The notes beneath the pieces were generated by a model. It was not told where the DNA came from and did not search any database. It saw nothing but the letters and a program-made list of their open reading frames with translations. This document shows positions 25,164 to 35,732 of a stretch of DNA of 44,727 bases, one piece after another; positions within the stretch are counted from its first letter, which is position 1, and the number at the start of each line of letters is the position of its first letter. A program made the translations under genes and the position numbers. The stretch comes from an uncultured Acidobacteriia bacterium (lineage in GTDB: Bacteria > Acidobacteriota > Terriglobia > Bryobacterales > Bryobacteraceae), in the NCBI GenBank assembly GCA_903923395.1, contig CAIXXM010000019.1, positions 1 through 44,727 of the forward strand. Reading direction: 5' to 3'.

Positions 25164-25447
25164 GCCTGCTCCAGACGGGCTTCCCCGATATTCACCACAT
25201 TCTTCATTCCCGCGAGCTGTGTCTGCAGGTGTGCCTTGCCTTCCGGCGTGATCGTGTACAACTGCCGCCGGTCGCGCGGACCTGTCGGCGCGATCCAGCC
25301 GCGCTCTTCCAGCCGCGTGATCGCTCCATAAAGTGTTCCCGGGCCCAGTTTGATTCCCGCGAACACCTCCACATCGAGCATGATGCCGTAACCGTGCTTA
25401 TCACCGCCGGCAAGACTGGAGAGAACCAAGATGGTGGGGTCGGACAT
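25160..25447 (-). CDS. PadR family transcriptional regulator
   Basis: The 95-residue protein is a minimal PadR winged helix: LSSLAGGDKHGYGIMLDV, then the recognition part LGPGTLYGAITRLEERGWI and the wing RRQLYTITPEGKAHL. It lacks the long C-terminal dimerisation helices of subfamily 1. It is the first gene of the operon with the three Wzz-like genes, each joined by ATGA overlaps. A palindrome lies 10 bp before its start codon, which suggests autorepression of the whole operon. The effector is unknown; many PadR proteins respond to small phenolic or antimicrobial molecules. Confidence 0.94.
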   Translation of the reverse strand: MSDPTILVLSSLAGGDKHGYGIMLDVEVFAGIKLGPGTLYGAITRLEERGWIAPTGPRDRRQLYTITPEGKAHLQTQLAGMKNVVNIGEARLEQA

Positions 25448-25456
25448 GGCTCTAGA

Positions 25457-25490
25457 TTATTACGTGACGCGTAATAACGCAAGACGTAAT
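25457..25490. promoter_or_regulatory. Candidate PadR operator
   Basis: A perfect 8-bp inverted repeat, TTATTACG (25457-25464) and CGTAATAA (25470-25477) with a 5-nt spacer, is followed by a third CGTAAT half-site at 25485-25490. The position just upstream of the padR start, in the shared 105-bp gap with the M48 gene, suits autorepression. It may also influence the divergent M48 gene. The AT-rich arms stand out from the GC-rich surroundings. Binding is inferred. Confidence 0.7.
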
Positions 25491-25552
25491 ATGTGCCTTC
25501 TTTTACAAATCTGCGGAATCCACTTGTCACGCAGGATTTACAATAGAAACCA

Positions 25553-26443
25553 GTGCGCGTCTTCGGAGCAATTCTGTGTCTGTCTTGCCTCAGCCCCTTG
25601 CTGGTGCACGCCCAAAACTCCGCGAAAACCGATCCCAACAGAATTGGCGACCGCAAGGTTTCCGGCACGGTCAATTTCTACAGTCTCGAAAAAGAGATCG
25701 CACTCGGCCGCCAGCTTGCCATTGAGGTCGAAAAGCAGGCGCGCATTGTGGAAGACCCGATCATCGCGGAATACATCAACCGCCTGGGCCAGAACCTCGC
25801 GCGCAACTCAGACACCCGCTTTCCGGTCAGTTTCAAGCTGATTGACTCGGAAGAAATCAACGCCTTCACGCTGCCCGGCGGCCACATCTTTGTCAGCACG
25901 GGGCTCTTCAAGCTCTCAGACAATGAAGCCGAACTGGCCTCCGCCATCGCCCATGAACTGGGCCACGCGGCTGCACGCCATTCCACGCGCCTCGAAAGCC
26001 GGAACCAGTTGGTTTCCTTCGCGACACTGCCTCTTATTCTGCTTGGTCCGGCGGCCAGTTCGCTTTCCAGTGCCGCCGCCCCCATGGCATTGTTCAAGTT
26101 CTCGCGCGAATTTGAATCTGAGGCTGATCTCCTGGGCTTGGAATATCTTTGGAAAGCCGGCTATGACCCCAACGCCAGTGTGGATCTGTTTGAGCGCGTG
26201 GAATCCACGGAGAAACGCACTCCCGGACGCGTTTCGCGCCTGTTCCAGACCCATCCGCCGACGGAAGACCGTCTCGCCAAGACGCAGGATCAAATCCAAA
26301 CGCTGCTGCCCGCCCGTGGCGAATACGTCATCAATACGTCGGAATACGAAGCGATCCGCGAACGGCTGAGTATGCTCACCCCCAAGCCCGCCGCGCCGCC
26401 GAAGCCCACTTTGCTGCGTCCCTCGGAACAGCCCCAGCAGTAA
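25553..26443 (+). CDS. M48 family zinc metalloprotease, exported
   Basis: The 296-residue protein has a Sec signal (MRVFGAILCLSCLSPLLVHA) and an M48 catalytic domain. Zinc-binding HELGH stands at 134-138 in ASAIAHELGHAAARHSTR, and the third ligand is in FESEADLLG (Glu188). The fold also shows FTLPGGHIFVSTGLF, a conserved strand before the active helix. Such BepA/YcaL-like periplasmic proteases take part in outer membrane protein quality control. The C-terminus is a Pro/Lys-rich tail, with no TPR domain as in BepA. The GTG at 25553 is used. It is divergent from padR, and a palindromic repeat begins 7 bp after the stop. Confidence 0.93.
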   Translation: MRVFGAILCLSCLSPLLVHAQNSAKTDPNRIGDRKVSGTVNFYSLEKEIALGRQLAIEVEKQARIVEDPIIAEYINRLGQNLARNSDTRFPVSFKLIDSEEINAFTLPGGHIFVSTGLFKLSDNEAELASAIAHELGHAAARHSTRLESRNQLVSFATLPLILLGPAASSLSSAAAPMALFKFSREFESEADLLGLEYLWKAGYDPNASVDLFERVESTEKRTPGRVSRLFQTHPPTEDRLAKTQDQIQTLLPARGEYVINTSEYEAIRERLSMLTPKPAAPPKPTLLRPSEQPQQ

Positions 26444-26449
26444 GCAAAA

Positions 26450-26484
26450 CGTAAAGAATCGGTGCCTGGCACCAATTCTTTACG
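26450..26484. repeat. REP-like palindrome, copy 1 (near-perfect)
   Basis: The 35-bp element consists of CGTAAAGAAT (26450-26459), a mismatch, GGTGCC (26461-26466), a single T, GGCACC (26468-26473), a mismatch, and ATTCTTTACG (26475-26484). It would form a 17-bp hairpin with one internal mismatch. Two relatives lie at 41594-41624 and 41755-41785. All three are at 3' ends of genes. The pattern matches REP-type repeats mobilised by RAYT (IS200-like) transposases, but no RAYT gene is in the window. It may also limit read-through into gyrA. Confidence 0.9.
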
Positions 26485-26532
26485 CTCTCCAAATGTGGCC
26501 TTGGTGCGTCTTCGCCCAGCACTCTAAATCTC

Positions 26533-26541
26533 TGGTATACT
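26533..26541 (+). promoter_or_regulatory. Candidate gyrA promoter (extended -10)
   Basis: TGGTATACT (26533-26541) is an extended -10 element (TGn plus TATACT) 19 bp before the gyrA ATG. No good -35 box is found at 17 bp, which fits an extended -10 promoter. The 5' untranslated part would be very short, and no Shine-Dalgarno sequence is visible. Confidence 0.55.
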
Positions 26542-26560
26542 GGGACTTAACTGTCTCAAA

Positions 26561-29164
<2,604 letters not shown>

Positions 29165-29186
29165 AGGAACCGCAACCAGCTGAAAG

Positions 29187-29226
29187 AAAAATGGCGGGTC
29201 AGCTCTTGGGCTGGCCCGCCATTTTT
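29187..29226 (+). terminator. Rho-independent terminator of gyrA
   Basis: A 13-bp stem (29191-29203 with 29210-29222, one G-T pair) with a 6-nt loop is flanked by AAAA before and TTTTT after (29222-29226). It ends gyrA transcription 22 bp after the stop. The A/T symmetry means it could also work for leftward transcription from the frameshifted gene beyond. Confidence 0.92.
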
Positions 29227-29257
29227 CTTGGCAGCAGTGAGCGGTTCGAATAGTCGA

Positions 29258-29811
29258 TTACTTACCTGACGGTTCCACCGGTTTCAAAGACCTGACGAAG
29301 GTATAGGCATGGCGGAAGGAATAGGGTTGTCCCGGAACTGCCGTTTCCCGGAGAATTTCCACAATATTCCGCCCAATGCGAAGTGTGGTTCGGACGTCTA
29401 CAACCACACCGTTTTCCGTTCCCTTGCCAACAAGGTTAGAGTGCCGCGGCCGGAACGCAGTTGGTCCAGGCCGGTGATGGAATAAGTGCTCTCCAGCTTC
29501 CCCGCCACGTCGCGGACCGTATAGGCAGACGTGGCGGGTTCCATCCGAATCAGCGATGTCTCCTTCACTGTCTTGCCGGGGCCATCGTCATAGACATAGA
29601 CGAAGCGAAGGTCATTTCCGGCAAGTTCAATACTCAGCCAGGTGGGCAGTTTGACGCGCTTGGTAGAGGAAGCAGGCTCTGCGTAATCCCGATACTCCAG
29701 GACTCCCGTCCAGCTGCCCGTCAGGGCCTCGTAGACTGGTGGAACATCTTGAGCGCCCAGAGGAAGAACGAAAGCTACAACAAGGGGAAGAATAGTTGGA
29801 ATACGGCGCAT
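29258..29811 (-). pseudogene. Secreted small protein gene broken by a 1-bp frameshift
   Basis: The frame from the ATG at 29811 encodes a Sec signal (MRRIPTILPLVVAFVLPLGA) and a beta-rich domain (LTGSWTGVLEYRDYAEPAS), but stops at 29398 after 137 residues. A different frame of the same strand is open without a break through the same point to a stop at 29258-29260. It continues sensibly as GKGTENGVVVDVRTTLRIG, then NIVEILRETAVPGQPYSF, then HAYTFVRSLKPVEPSGK. The join lies near 29424-29435, around ACCTTGTTGGCA on the minus strand. Adding one base there restores about 184 residues. Function is unknown; the start resembles secreted 'GSWxGxL' lipocalin-like domains. It is either a recent pseudogene or a sequencing error. 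Confidence 0.75.
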
Positions 29812-29868
29812 GCTGACCTCTAAGAGACGTACTCTCAGAAGTCAGCCACGTTACCTGGGAAATTACAT

Positions 29869-31254
29869 TTATTGTGCCGCGCCCCGGCGCATCCCTTGCG
29901 CGGCGACGAGCCGCCCGGGCATATCCGCCAACACATAGCCCATTACCGCCAGCGCGGCCACGTTCTTCCGGAAATCCTCTGGATTCACCTTGTCGAGCGT
30001 GTCTGCCTCGGTGTGGTGCCAGTCAAAGTAGTGTGCGCCGGTCGTCCGTTCTCCCAGCCCCGGCACGCCATCCCGCATCAGCGGGGCAATGTCAGATCCA
30101 CCGCCTCCGCCCGTAATGTCTCCTGCGCCGATCCGGTCCAGCAGCATGCCCACCTGCTTCAGCATGGCCATCCCCTCCGGCGTCACGCCCGCGCCGAAAC
30201 CCACTGGCGTTTCCGCGCCACCATCCATTTCAATCGCTGCCACCTGATTCTTGATCTGGTCACCCACAAACGCCCGGTAGGCCTCACCGCCACGTCCGCC
30301 ATTTTCTTCGTTGACCCAGAAGGCAATCCGCAAAGTCCGCTTGGGCTGAATCCCGAGCTTCTTCATCAGCGACAGCGCATTCAAACACGCCATGATCGCG
30401 GCACCATCATCCTGCGCGCCCTGGCCCACATCCCAGGAATCGATGTGACCGCCCATCACCACTACTTCTTCAGGATGCTCACTGCCCACAATCTCGCCAA
30501 TCACATCCGCGCTGTCGGCATCCGGCAGCATCTTCGCGCCCATCTCCAAGTGGACCTTCACAGGTACCCCGCTGGCCGTCAATTGCGCCAGCATCTGCGC
30601 ATCTTCGGGTGAAATCGCCGCTGCCGGGATCTTCGGCTGTTTCGGGTCATAATCCATCGCGCCCGTATGCGGGATCTGCATCGCCAGCGGTGTTGCCGAC
30701 CGCACCATGGAAGCGACCGCTCCAAAAGCAGCCGCCCGCGAAGCTCCAGACGACCGGTAAAGCCGCGTGGGACCGTAGCCCGTGTACTCCTCGTTGTAGA
30801 CCACAATCTTGCCTGCGATCTTTTCGCGCCCCAGCTTCTCCAACTCCGCAAACGTGGATACCGTGACCACTTCCGCGGTAATGCCGCCCTCCGGAGTGCC
30901 AATGCTCATTCCCAGCCCCAACATATGGAGCGGCTTCTGTAGCGGCGCGATCATCATGGCGGATTCCTTGCCCCGCACCCAGTGCGGCACCTTGACGGGA
31001 ATCGTCCGCACGTTACTCAGTCCTGCAGCCTTCATCTGTTCCGCGGACCAGACAATCGCTTTTTCCAGTGACTCCGAACCACTCAGGCGGCTGCCAATCT
31101 GGTAGCAAAGGTACTTGAGTCTCTCGTAACCATCTTTATCCGCGAGCGCGGCGTCAATGAGCTTATTACTCACCGCTTTATACTTCGCGGTCAAATCAGT
31201 TTGTTGTGCCAGGGCAGGGAGGGTAAACAGCAGGACAGCCAAAATGGATCGCAT
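29869..31254 (-). CDS. M28 family zinc aminopeptidase/carboxypeptidase with PA domain, exported
   Basis: The 461-residue protein starts with a Sec signal (MRSILAVLLFTLPALAQQ). A PA insert (about 110-230, IAGKIVVYNEEY and later IPAAAISPEDAQML) precedes the M28 catalytic domain. The metal and catalytic residues are seen in GGHIDSWDVGQGAQDDGAA (His, two Asp), VNEENGGRGGEAY (Glu-Glu), EMDGG and the closing HHTEADT (His). Such enzymes trim dipeptides or amino acids from peptides outside the cytoplasm. The ATG at 31254 is preferred because it begins the signal peptide; the frame upstream to 31320 is not family-like. It is divergent from the TonB receptor gene across 100 bp. Confidence 0.94.
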   Translation of the reverse strand: MRSILAVLLFTLPALAQQTDLTAKYKAVSNKLIDAALADKDGYERLKYLCYQIGSRLSGSESLEKAIVWSAEQMKAAGLSNVRTIPVKVPHWVRGKESAMMIAPLQKPLHMLGLGMSIGTPEGGITAEVVTVSTFAELEKLGREKIAGKIVVYNEEYTGYGPTRLYRSSGASRAAAFGAVASMVRSATPLAMQIPHTGAMDYDPKQPKIPAAAISPEDAQMLAQLTASGVPVKVHLEMGAKMLPDADSADVIGEIVGSEHPEEVVVMGGHIDSWDVGQGAQDDGAAIMACLNALSLMKKLGIQPKRTLRIAFWVNEENGGRGGEAYRAFVGDQIKNQVAAIEMDGGAETPVGFGAGVTPEGMAMLKQVGMLLDRIGAGDITGGGGGSDIAPLMRDGVPGLGERTTGAHYFDWHHTEADTLDKVNPEDFRKNVAALAVMGYVLADMPGRLVAAQGMRRGAAQ

Positions 31255-31283
31255 ATAAGGGACAGGATCGCATGCGAAAGTAT

Positions 31284-31312
31284 TTGACTTCACAGCAGCA
31301 GTGAAATAAGCT
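31284..31312 (+). promoter_or_regulatory. Candidate promoter of the TonB receptor gene with internal inverted repeat
   Basis: TTGACT (31284-31289) and TAAGCT (31307-31312) are 17 bp apart. The spacer holds an inverted repeat, TTCAC (31289-31293) and GTGAA (31301-31305), which could be an operator. A ribosome site AAGGGG (31342-31347) stands 7 nt before the ATG at 31355. Confidence 0.5.
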
Positions 31313-31354
31313 AGCGTCACCGTTTACTGTAACGTTCTTTCAAGGGGATTTGCC

Positions 31355-34300
31355 ATGTCAGCTCTTATCCGTCTTTTGACCGCGTTCGTTCTATCCGTCG
31401 TCGCACTCTGCGCACAGCAACTCACAGGCAACATCAGCGGCACCGTCATGGATAAGAGTGGCGCTCTGATCTCCGGCGCAGCCATTAAGCTCGTCTCGGT
31501 CACCACCGGTGCCGTCCGCGAAACCAAGACCAATGAACAGGGCAGTTTCGAAATCACCACAGTGCAGGCTGGCAATTACCGGTTGGAAGTCAAACACTCC
31601 GGCTTCAAGACCTATGAAGAGCCCGGCATCGAGCTAACCGCCAATCAAAGTCTTTCGATGGGCGAGATCAAGCTGACGGTAGGCGATGCAGCCACAACCG
31701 TGACGGTGCAGGCCGAAGGCGCACTGCAGGTGCAAACCGCCAGCGGCGAGCGTTCCGGCATCATCAGTTCAGAAGAAATCCAGAACCTCTCGGTCATGAA
31801 CCGCGACTTCTCCACGCTGGTCGCCCTGTTGCCAGGCGTGGTCGATAGCCCCGGCACCGCGGAAGTCCAGGGCTTCTCCGGCGGCGCAAGCTTCAACGTC
31901 AATGGCGGCCGCAGCAATGGGAACAGCATCACCATCGACGGCGGTTCCACAGAGAACACCAACGGCGGCAATGGCAATAACTTCGTTAGCCTCGATTCGA
32001 TTCAGGCTGTCCGTATTGTCACTTCCAACTATCAGGCCGAGTTTGGACGCAAGCCCGCCGCCAGTATCATGGCCGTGACCAAAGGCGGCGGCCAGACCTA
32101 TCATGGAGCGGTCTACTGGTATTACCGCCATGAATGGATGAATGCGAACCAGTTCTTCAATAACCGGCAGGGTTTGCCGCAGACCCCGCGCCGCGTGCAA
32201 ACGCCAGGCTTTAACATCGGCGGACCCGTCGTCCTGCCTGGTTTCAACAAGAACCGCAACAAACTCTTCTTCTTCAGTTCGCTTGAGTTTATTAATGAGC
32301 GCCGCCCGCAGGGTATCGTCAATTTGACCACGCCCACGGCTGCCGAACGGTCCGGCGACTTCTCCACTTCCACCAACGGACTAACCACCAAGTTCTACAT
32401 CAAAGACCCGACCCTTACAGGCACCTGCAGCGGCACCAATACTTCGGCCTGCTTCGTTGGGAATGTGATTCCGAAGAGCCGCATCAACCCCAGCGGCCAG
32501 GCACTCCTCAACTTACTGCCGCTTCCCAATAACACGAACACGGCAGTTACCCAGGGGCAGTATAACTTCTCCGCCCAGGAGAGCCTCAACATCCCGAAGA
32601 CCTCCACCAGCCACCGCATCGACTACATCATTAACGACAAGACCAATCTCTGGTTCAAGTACAACTTCTGGCGGGAAGATCAGCAGGGCTGGGCGGTTTC
32701 CGCAGGCAACTCCAACTGGGGCTGGCTCCCGAGTCACTATCTCAACCAGACGAATGCACCTGTTGTATCTTTCACCCGCATCATCAGCCCGACTCTGATC
32801 CTCGAAGCCTCCGCCCGCGTCACCCGCTGGACGGAGAATGGCGCACCTCTCAGCCAGGACCGCGTTCAGGCACTGAACCGTACCACGGCAGGCTTCAACG
32901 TGCCTCAGTTATATCCCGGCGGCAATCCTCTGAACCTGGTTCCGAACATGACCTTCGGCACTGTTCCGAATGCCATCAGCACCAGCCTCAACGCGCGCTT
33001 CCCGCTGCGCGGCGCAGAAACCCCCGGCTTCTCAGATCTCACCCTCACCAAAGTAACGGGCGTCCACACCACTAAGTTCGGGCTTTACTATGAGCGCTGG
33101 CGCGCGGTGAAGGGCGAATCCGGCAAGTGGAACGGCACCTTTGATTTCACCGTAGACAGCAGCAATCCGAACGATTCCCAGAACCCCTTTGCCAACGCGT
33201 TGCTCGGCACCTTCAAGAGCTATACCGAATCCAACACCCGCCCGCCGCTCTATGAATACAGCACGTCCTACGAGTGGTATGTGCAGGATAACTGGAAGCT
33301 CAGCCGCCGGCTTACGGTCGACCTTGGCGTCCGCATGGGCTGGTCCACTCCGTTCTACAGCCCCCGGCGCCAGGAAGCGGGCTTTGTCCCCAACACCTGG
33401 GACCCCACGCAGATCGTCCGTTTCATCAGCCCCATCAAGAATGCCAGTACCGGCAACGTCCGCATGGGTGTGGACCCACTTACGGGCAAACTCTTCCCGG
33501 CTATCCTTATCGGTGCAATTGCCCCCAACAGCGGCAACCCCTTCAATGGCACGGTGAACCTGATGACGGACCCCAATTATCCGCATGGTTTGCGGGACAA
33601 CAGCAGCGTCAAGATGGCACCGCGCGTCGGTTTCGCCTATGATCCCTTTGGCGACGGCAAGACCGCCATCCGCGGCGGTTTCGGTATCTTCTACGAAATT
33701 CACGAGAAGGATCTCTGGGGCTACGCGCTGCACCTTGATCCCCCCAACCAGCTCTCCCCGACCATCGACTACGGCACCTTCAACTCCATCGCTGCCTCCA
33801 CCGGCTATCTCTTCCCCAGCGCTACTTCGGGTTTAAATCCGCAGCGCACCCTGGGCCGCACCATGAGTTACAGCTTCGGTATCCAGCGCCAGTTACCCGG
33901 CGCCACCATCATTGATATTGCTTATGTCGCCAGCCTGGGCCGCCACCTGCTCGAATCGAAGAATCTGAACGCCATTCAGGCAGGCACCACACAAAACCCT
34001 GCGAATCTGGACAGCACGAACAGCAATGCTGCCCTGCCCACCCAGTTCCTCTATCCCTACGCGGGTTACGGCAACATCACTTACTACAACTACGATGCCA
34101 ACTCCAGTTACCACTCGCTGCAGGCCACGGTAAACCGCCGCTTCACAAAAGCTCTTTCAGGCGGCCTGGCCTTCACCTGGTCCAGCGCTATGGATTATGA
34201 CGACATCGACACCACCAGTCTGAGTAACCTGGTAAGTCCCAAGATCCGCGATTACGGCAAGGCCGGCTTTGACCGCAGCCTGATTCTCAAGGGCAACTGG

Positions 34301-34918
34301 ATTTACAGCGTGCCGAAGGGCAGCCGTCTGCTGCCGAAGTCCGTCCCCGTCTTCAGCCCTGTTGCCAAGGGTCTGCTCGATGGCTGGCAGATGTCCGGCA
34401 TCATGACCCTCATGACGGGCGCACCGACTGGCGTAACGCTGGGAACACAGTCCGGCAGCAATACTAACTGGTCAGGTTCCCCCACCGATGCGGCCCGCCC
34501 GAATGTTGTGGGTGACCCCAACGTGGCTTCCAACCTGCAGAACTTCTTCTATAACATCAACCCGAATGCCTTCGCTCTGCCTGCCGCTGGAACTCTGGGC
34601 AACGCAGCCAAAGATGTGATCCGCGGACCAGGACGTGAGAACTTCGATATCTCGATGTTCAAGAACTTCAACATCACGGAACGCTTCAAGGCCCAGTTCC
34701 GGGCGGAAGCTTACAACGTGTTTAATCACACGCAGTTCACGTCGCTCGATACCACGATTAAGTTCAATAACACCACCAGCGCGGTCAATGTGGCGGCAAC
34801 GTCTTACTCGCCTGCCATGTCTGTCGCTCCCGGCGGAGTTATTCCTACAACCTTCGGCCAGTTCACGGCGGCCGCTCTTGCGCGCCGCATGCAGTTAGCT
34901 CTTCGGATTACGTTCTAA
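31355..34918 (+). CDS. Oar-like TonB-dependent outer membrane receptor with carboxypeptidase-regulatory domain
   Basis: The 1187-residue protein has a Sec signal (MSALIRLLTAFVLSVVALCAQ), then a carboxypeptidase-regulatory-like Ig fold (about 24-110: GNISGTVMDKSGALISGAAI, GSFEITTVQAGNYRLEVKHSG). A plug domain follows (about 130-245: SSEEIQNLSVMNRDFSTLVALLPGV, then FNVNGGRSNGNSITIDGGS, then YQAEFGRKPAASIMAVTKGGG). A very long beta barrel runs to the end and closes with RRMQLALRITF, an aromatic-ended last strand. This is the acidobacterial/myxobacterial Oar type, thought to take up large polymers or peptides with TonB energy. The substrate is unknown. No SusD partner is adjacent. The 3' end overlaps the convergent phosphoesterase gene by 11 bp. 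Confidence 0.94.
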   Translation: MSALIRLLTAFVLSVVALCAQQLTGNISGTVMDKSGALISGAAIKLVSVTTGAVRETKTNEQGSFEITTVQAGNYRLEVKHSGFKTYEEPGIELTANQSLSMGEIKLTVGDAATTVTVQAEGALQVQTASGERSGIISSEEIQNLSVMNRDFSTLVALLPGVVDSPGTAEVQGFSGGASFNVNGGRSNGNSITIDGGSTENTNGGNGNNFVSLDSIQAVRIVTSNYQAEFGRKPAASIMAVTKGGGQTYHGAVYWYYRHEWMNANQFFNNRQGLPQTPRRVQTPGFNIGGPVVLPGFNKNRNKLFFFSSLEFINERRPQGIVNLTTPTAAERSGDFSTSTNGLTTKFYIKDPTLTGTCSGTNTSACFVGNVIPKSRINPSGQALLNLLPLPNNTNTAVTQGQYNFSAQESLNIPKTSTSHRIDYIINDKTNLWFKYNFWREDQQGWAVSAGNSNWGWLPSHYLNQTNAPVVSFTRIISPTLILEASARVTRWTENGAPLSQDRVQALNRTTAGFNVPQLYPGGNPLNLVPNMTFGTVPNAISTSLNARFPLRGAETPGFSDLTLTKVTGVHTTKFGLYYERWRAVKGESGKWNGTFDFTVDSSNPNDSQNPFANALLGTFKSYTESNTRPPLYEYSTSYEWYVQDNWKLSRRLTVDLGVRMGWSTPFYSPRRQEAGFVPNTWDPTQIVRFISPIKNASTGNVRMGVDPLTGKLFPAILIGAIAPNSGNPFNGTVNLMTDPNYPHGLRDNSSVKMAPRVGFAYDPFGDGKTAIRGGFGIFYEIHEKDLWGYALHLDPPNQLSPTIDYGTFNSIAASTGYLFPSATSGLNPQRTLGRTMSYSFGIQRQLPGATIIDIAYVASLGRHLLESKNLNAIQAGTTQNPANLDSTNSNAALPTQFLYPYAGYGNITYYNYDANSSYHSLQATVNRRFTKALSGGLAFTWSSAMDYDDIDTTSLSNLVSPKIRDYGKAGFDRSLILKGNWIYSVPKGSRLLPKSVPVFSPVAKGLLDGWQMSGIMTLMTGAPTGVTLGTQSGSNTNWSGSPTDAARPNVVGDPNVASNLQNFFYNINPNAFALPAAGTLGNAAKDVIRGPGRENFDISMFKNFNITERFKAQFRAEAYNVFNHTQFTSLDTTIKFNNTTSAVNVAATSYSPAMSVAPGGVIPTTFGQFTAAALARRMQLALRITF

Positions 34919-35729
34919 GATCCAGAATCGAAACCTCGGGGCGGCACCGGAATCTTACACTTCCGAGGCTGCCCACACCCCGCGATGTATGTATCATGCG
35001 GTCGAGGAATGGATTTAATCCCGCAACGTAACCGAAATCCTTCACTGGCGCATAGATCGGACCGCGAAAGGGCACGATGACCTGTCCACCATGTGTGTGT
35101 CCTGAGAGCATAAGATCCCAGCGGTGCTGTTGCAGGACCTCCTTGCTGTCAGGATTGTGTGACAGCAAAACAGTCGGCGAGCCTGCAGGAATGCCGCGCA
35201 GAGCCTGCTCTCCATCGACTTCCTGCGCCCAGTAATCACCCACACCGGCGAGATGAAACGATCCACGGTTGCCCTCCAGCCGCACGGCGCGATTGTGGAG
35301 CAAAGTCACTCCGCCCTCTTCCAGAATTCTGTCGACGGTCTGGTGCGTGGGCAATCCCCGGTGATTCGCACCCCACTTCCCGCCATCATGATTCCCCAGA
35401 CTCGCATAGACGGGCACACGTGCGGTAAGTTTCTGGAAGAGGCGCGTGTAAGCCGGGGCATCAAAGTCCTTGCCGTGCGTGACAAAGTCGCCCGTGATGC
35501 AGATAAGATCCGGCTTCGCCGCCAACGCCAGCGCAATGGCATCTTCAATCAGCGATAGTGGCACCGCCCAGGAGTAATGCAAATCGGTCAGGTGCGCGAT
35601 TCGAATACCCGCCGGAAACGGAACGTTCTTGTGGGTTACTTCCAGCCAGCGGGGCTCAAGGAGAGTGGGATAGGCCAGGCCCGCGCCCGCCGCTCCCAAA
35701 GCCGCGCCGATCAGGGTTCTCCTGGTCAT
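34908..35729 (-). CDS. Metallophosphoesterase, YkuE-like, Tat-exported
   Basis: The 273-residue protein begins with a twin-arginine signal (MTRRTLIGAALGAAGAGLA). The calcineurin-type metal site is complete: DLHYS, GDFVTHG, GNHDG, SHNPDSKE and GHTHGGQV, in that order. The YkuE/YaeI group acts on lipid-linked phosphates such as UDP-2,3-diacylglucosamine or related compounds, but the substrate here is unproven. It is the last gene of a four-gene minus-strand set and starts 3 bp after ltaE. Confidence 0.94.
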   Translation of the reverse strand: MTRRTLIGAALGAAGAGLAYPTLLEPRWLEVTHKNVPFPAGIRIAHLTDLHYSWAVPLSLIEDAIALALAAKPDLICITGDFVTHGKDFDAPAYTRLFQKLTARVPVYASLGNHDGGKWGANHRGLPTHQTVDRILEEGGVTLLHNRAVRLEGNRGSFHLAGVGDYWAQEVDGEQALRGIPAGSPTVLLSHNPDSKEVLQQHRWDLMLSGHTHGGQVIVPFRGPIYAPVKDFGYVAGLNPFLDRMIHTSRGVGSLGSVRFRCRPEVSILDLRT

Positions 35730-35732
35730 GTC

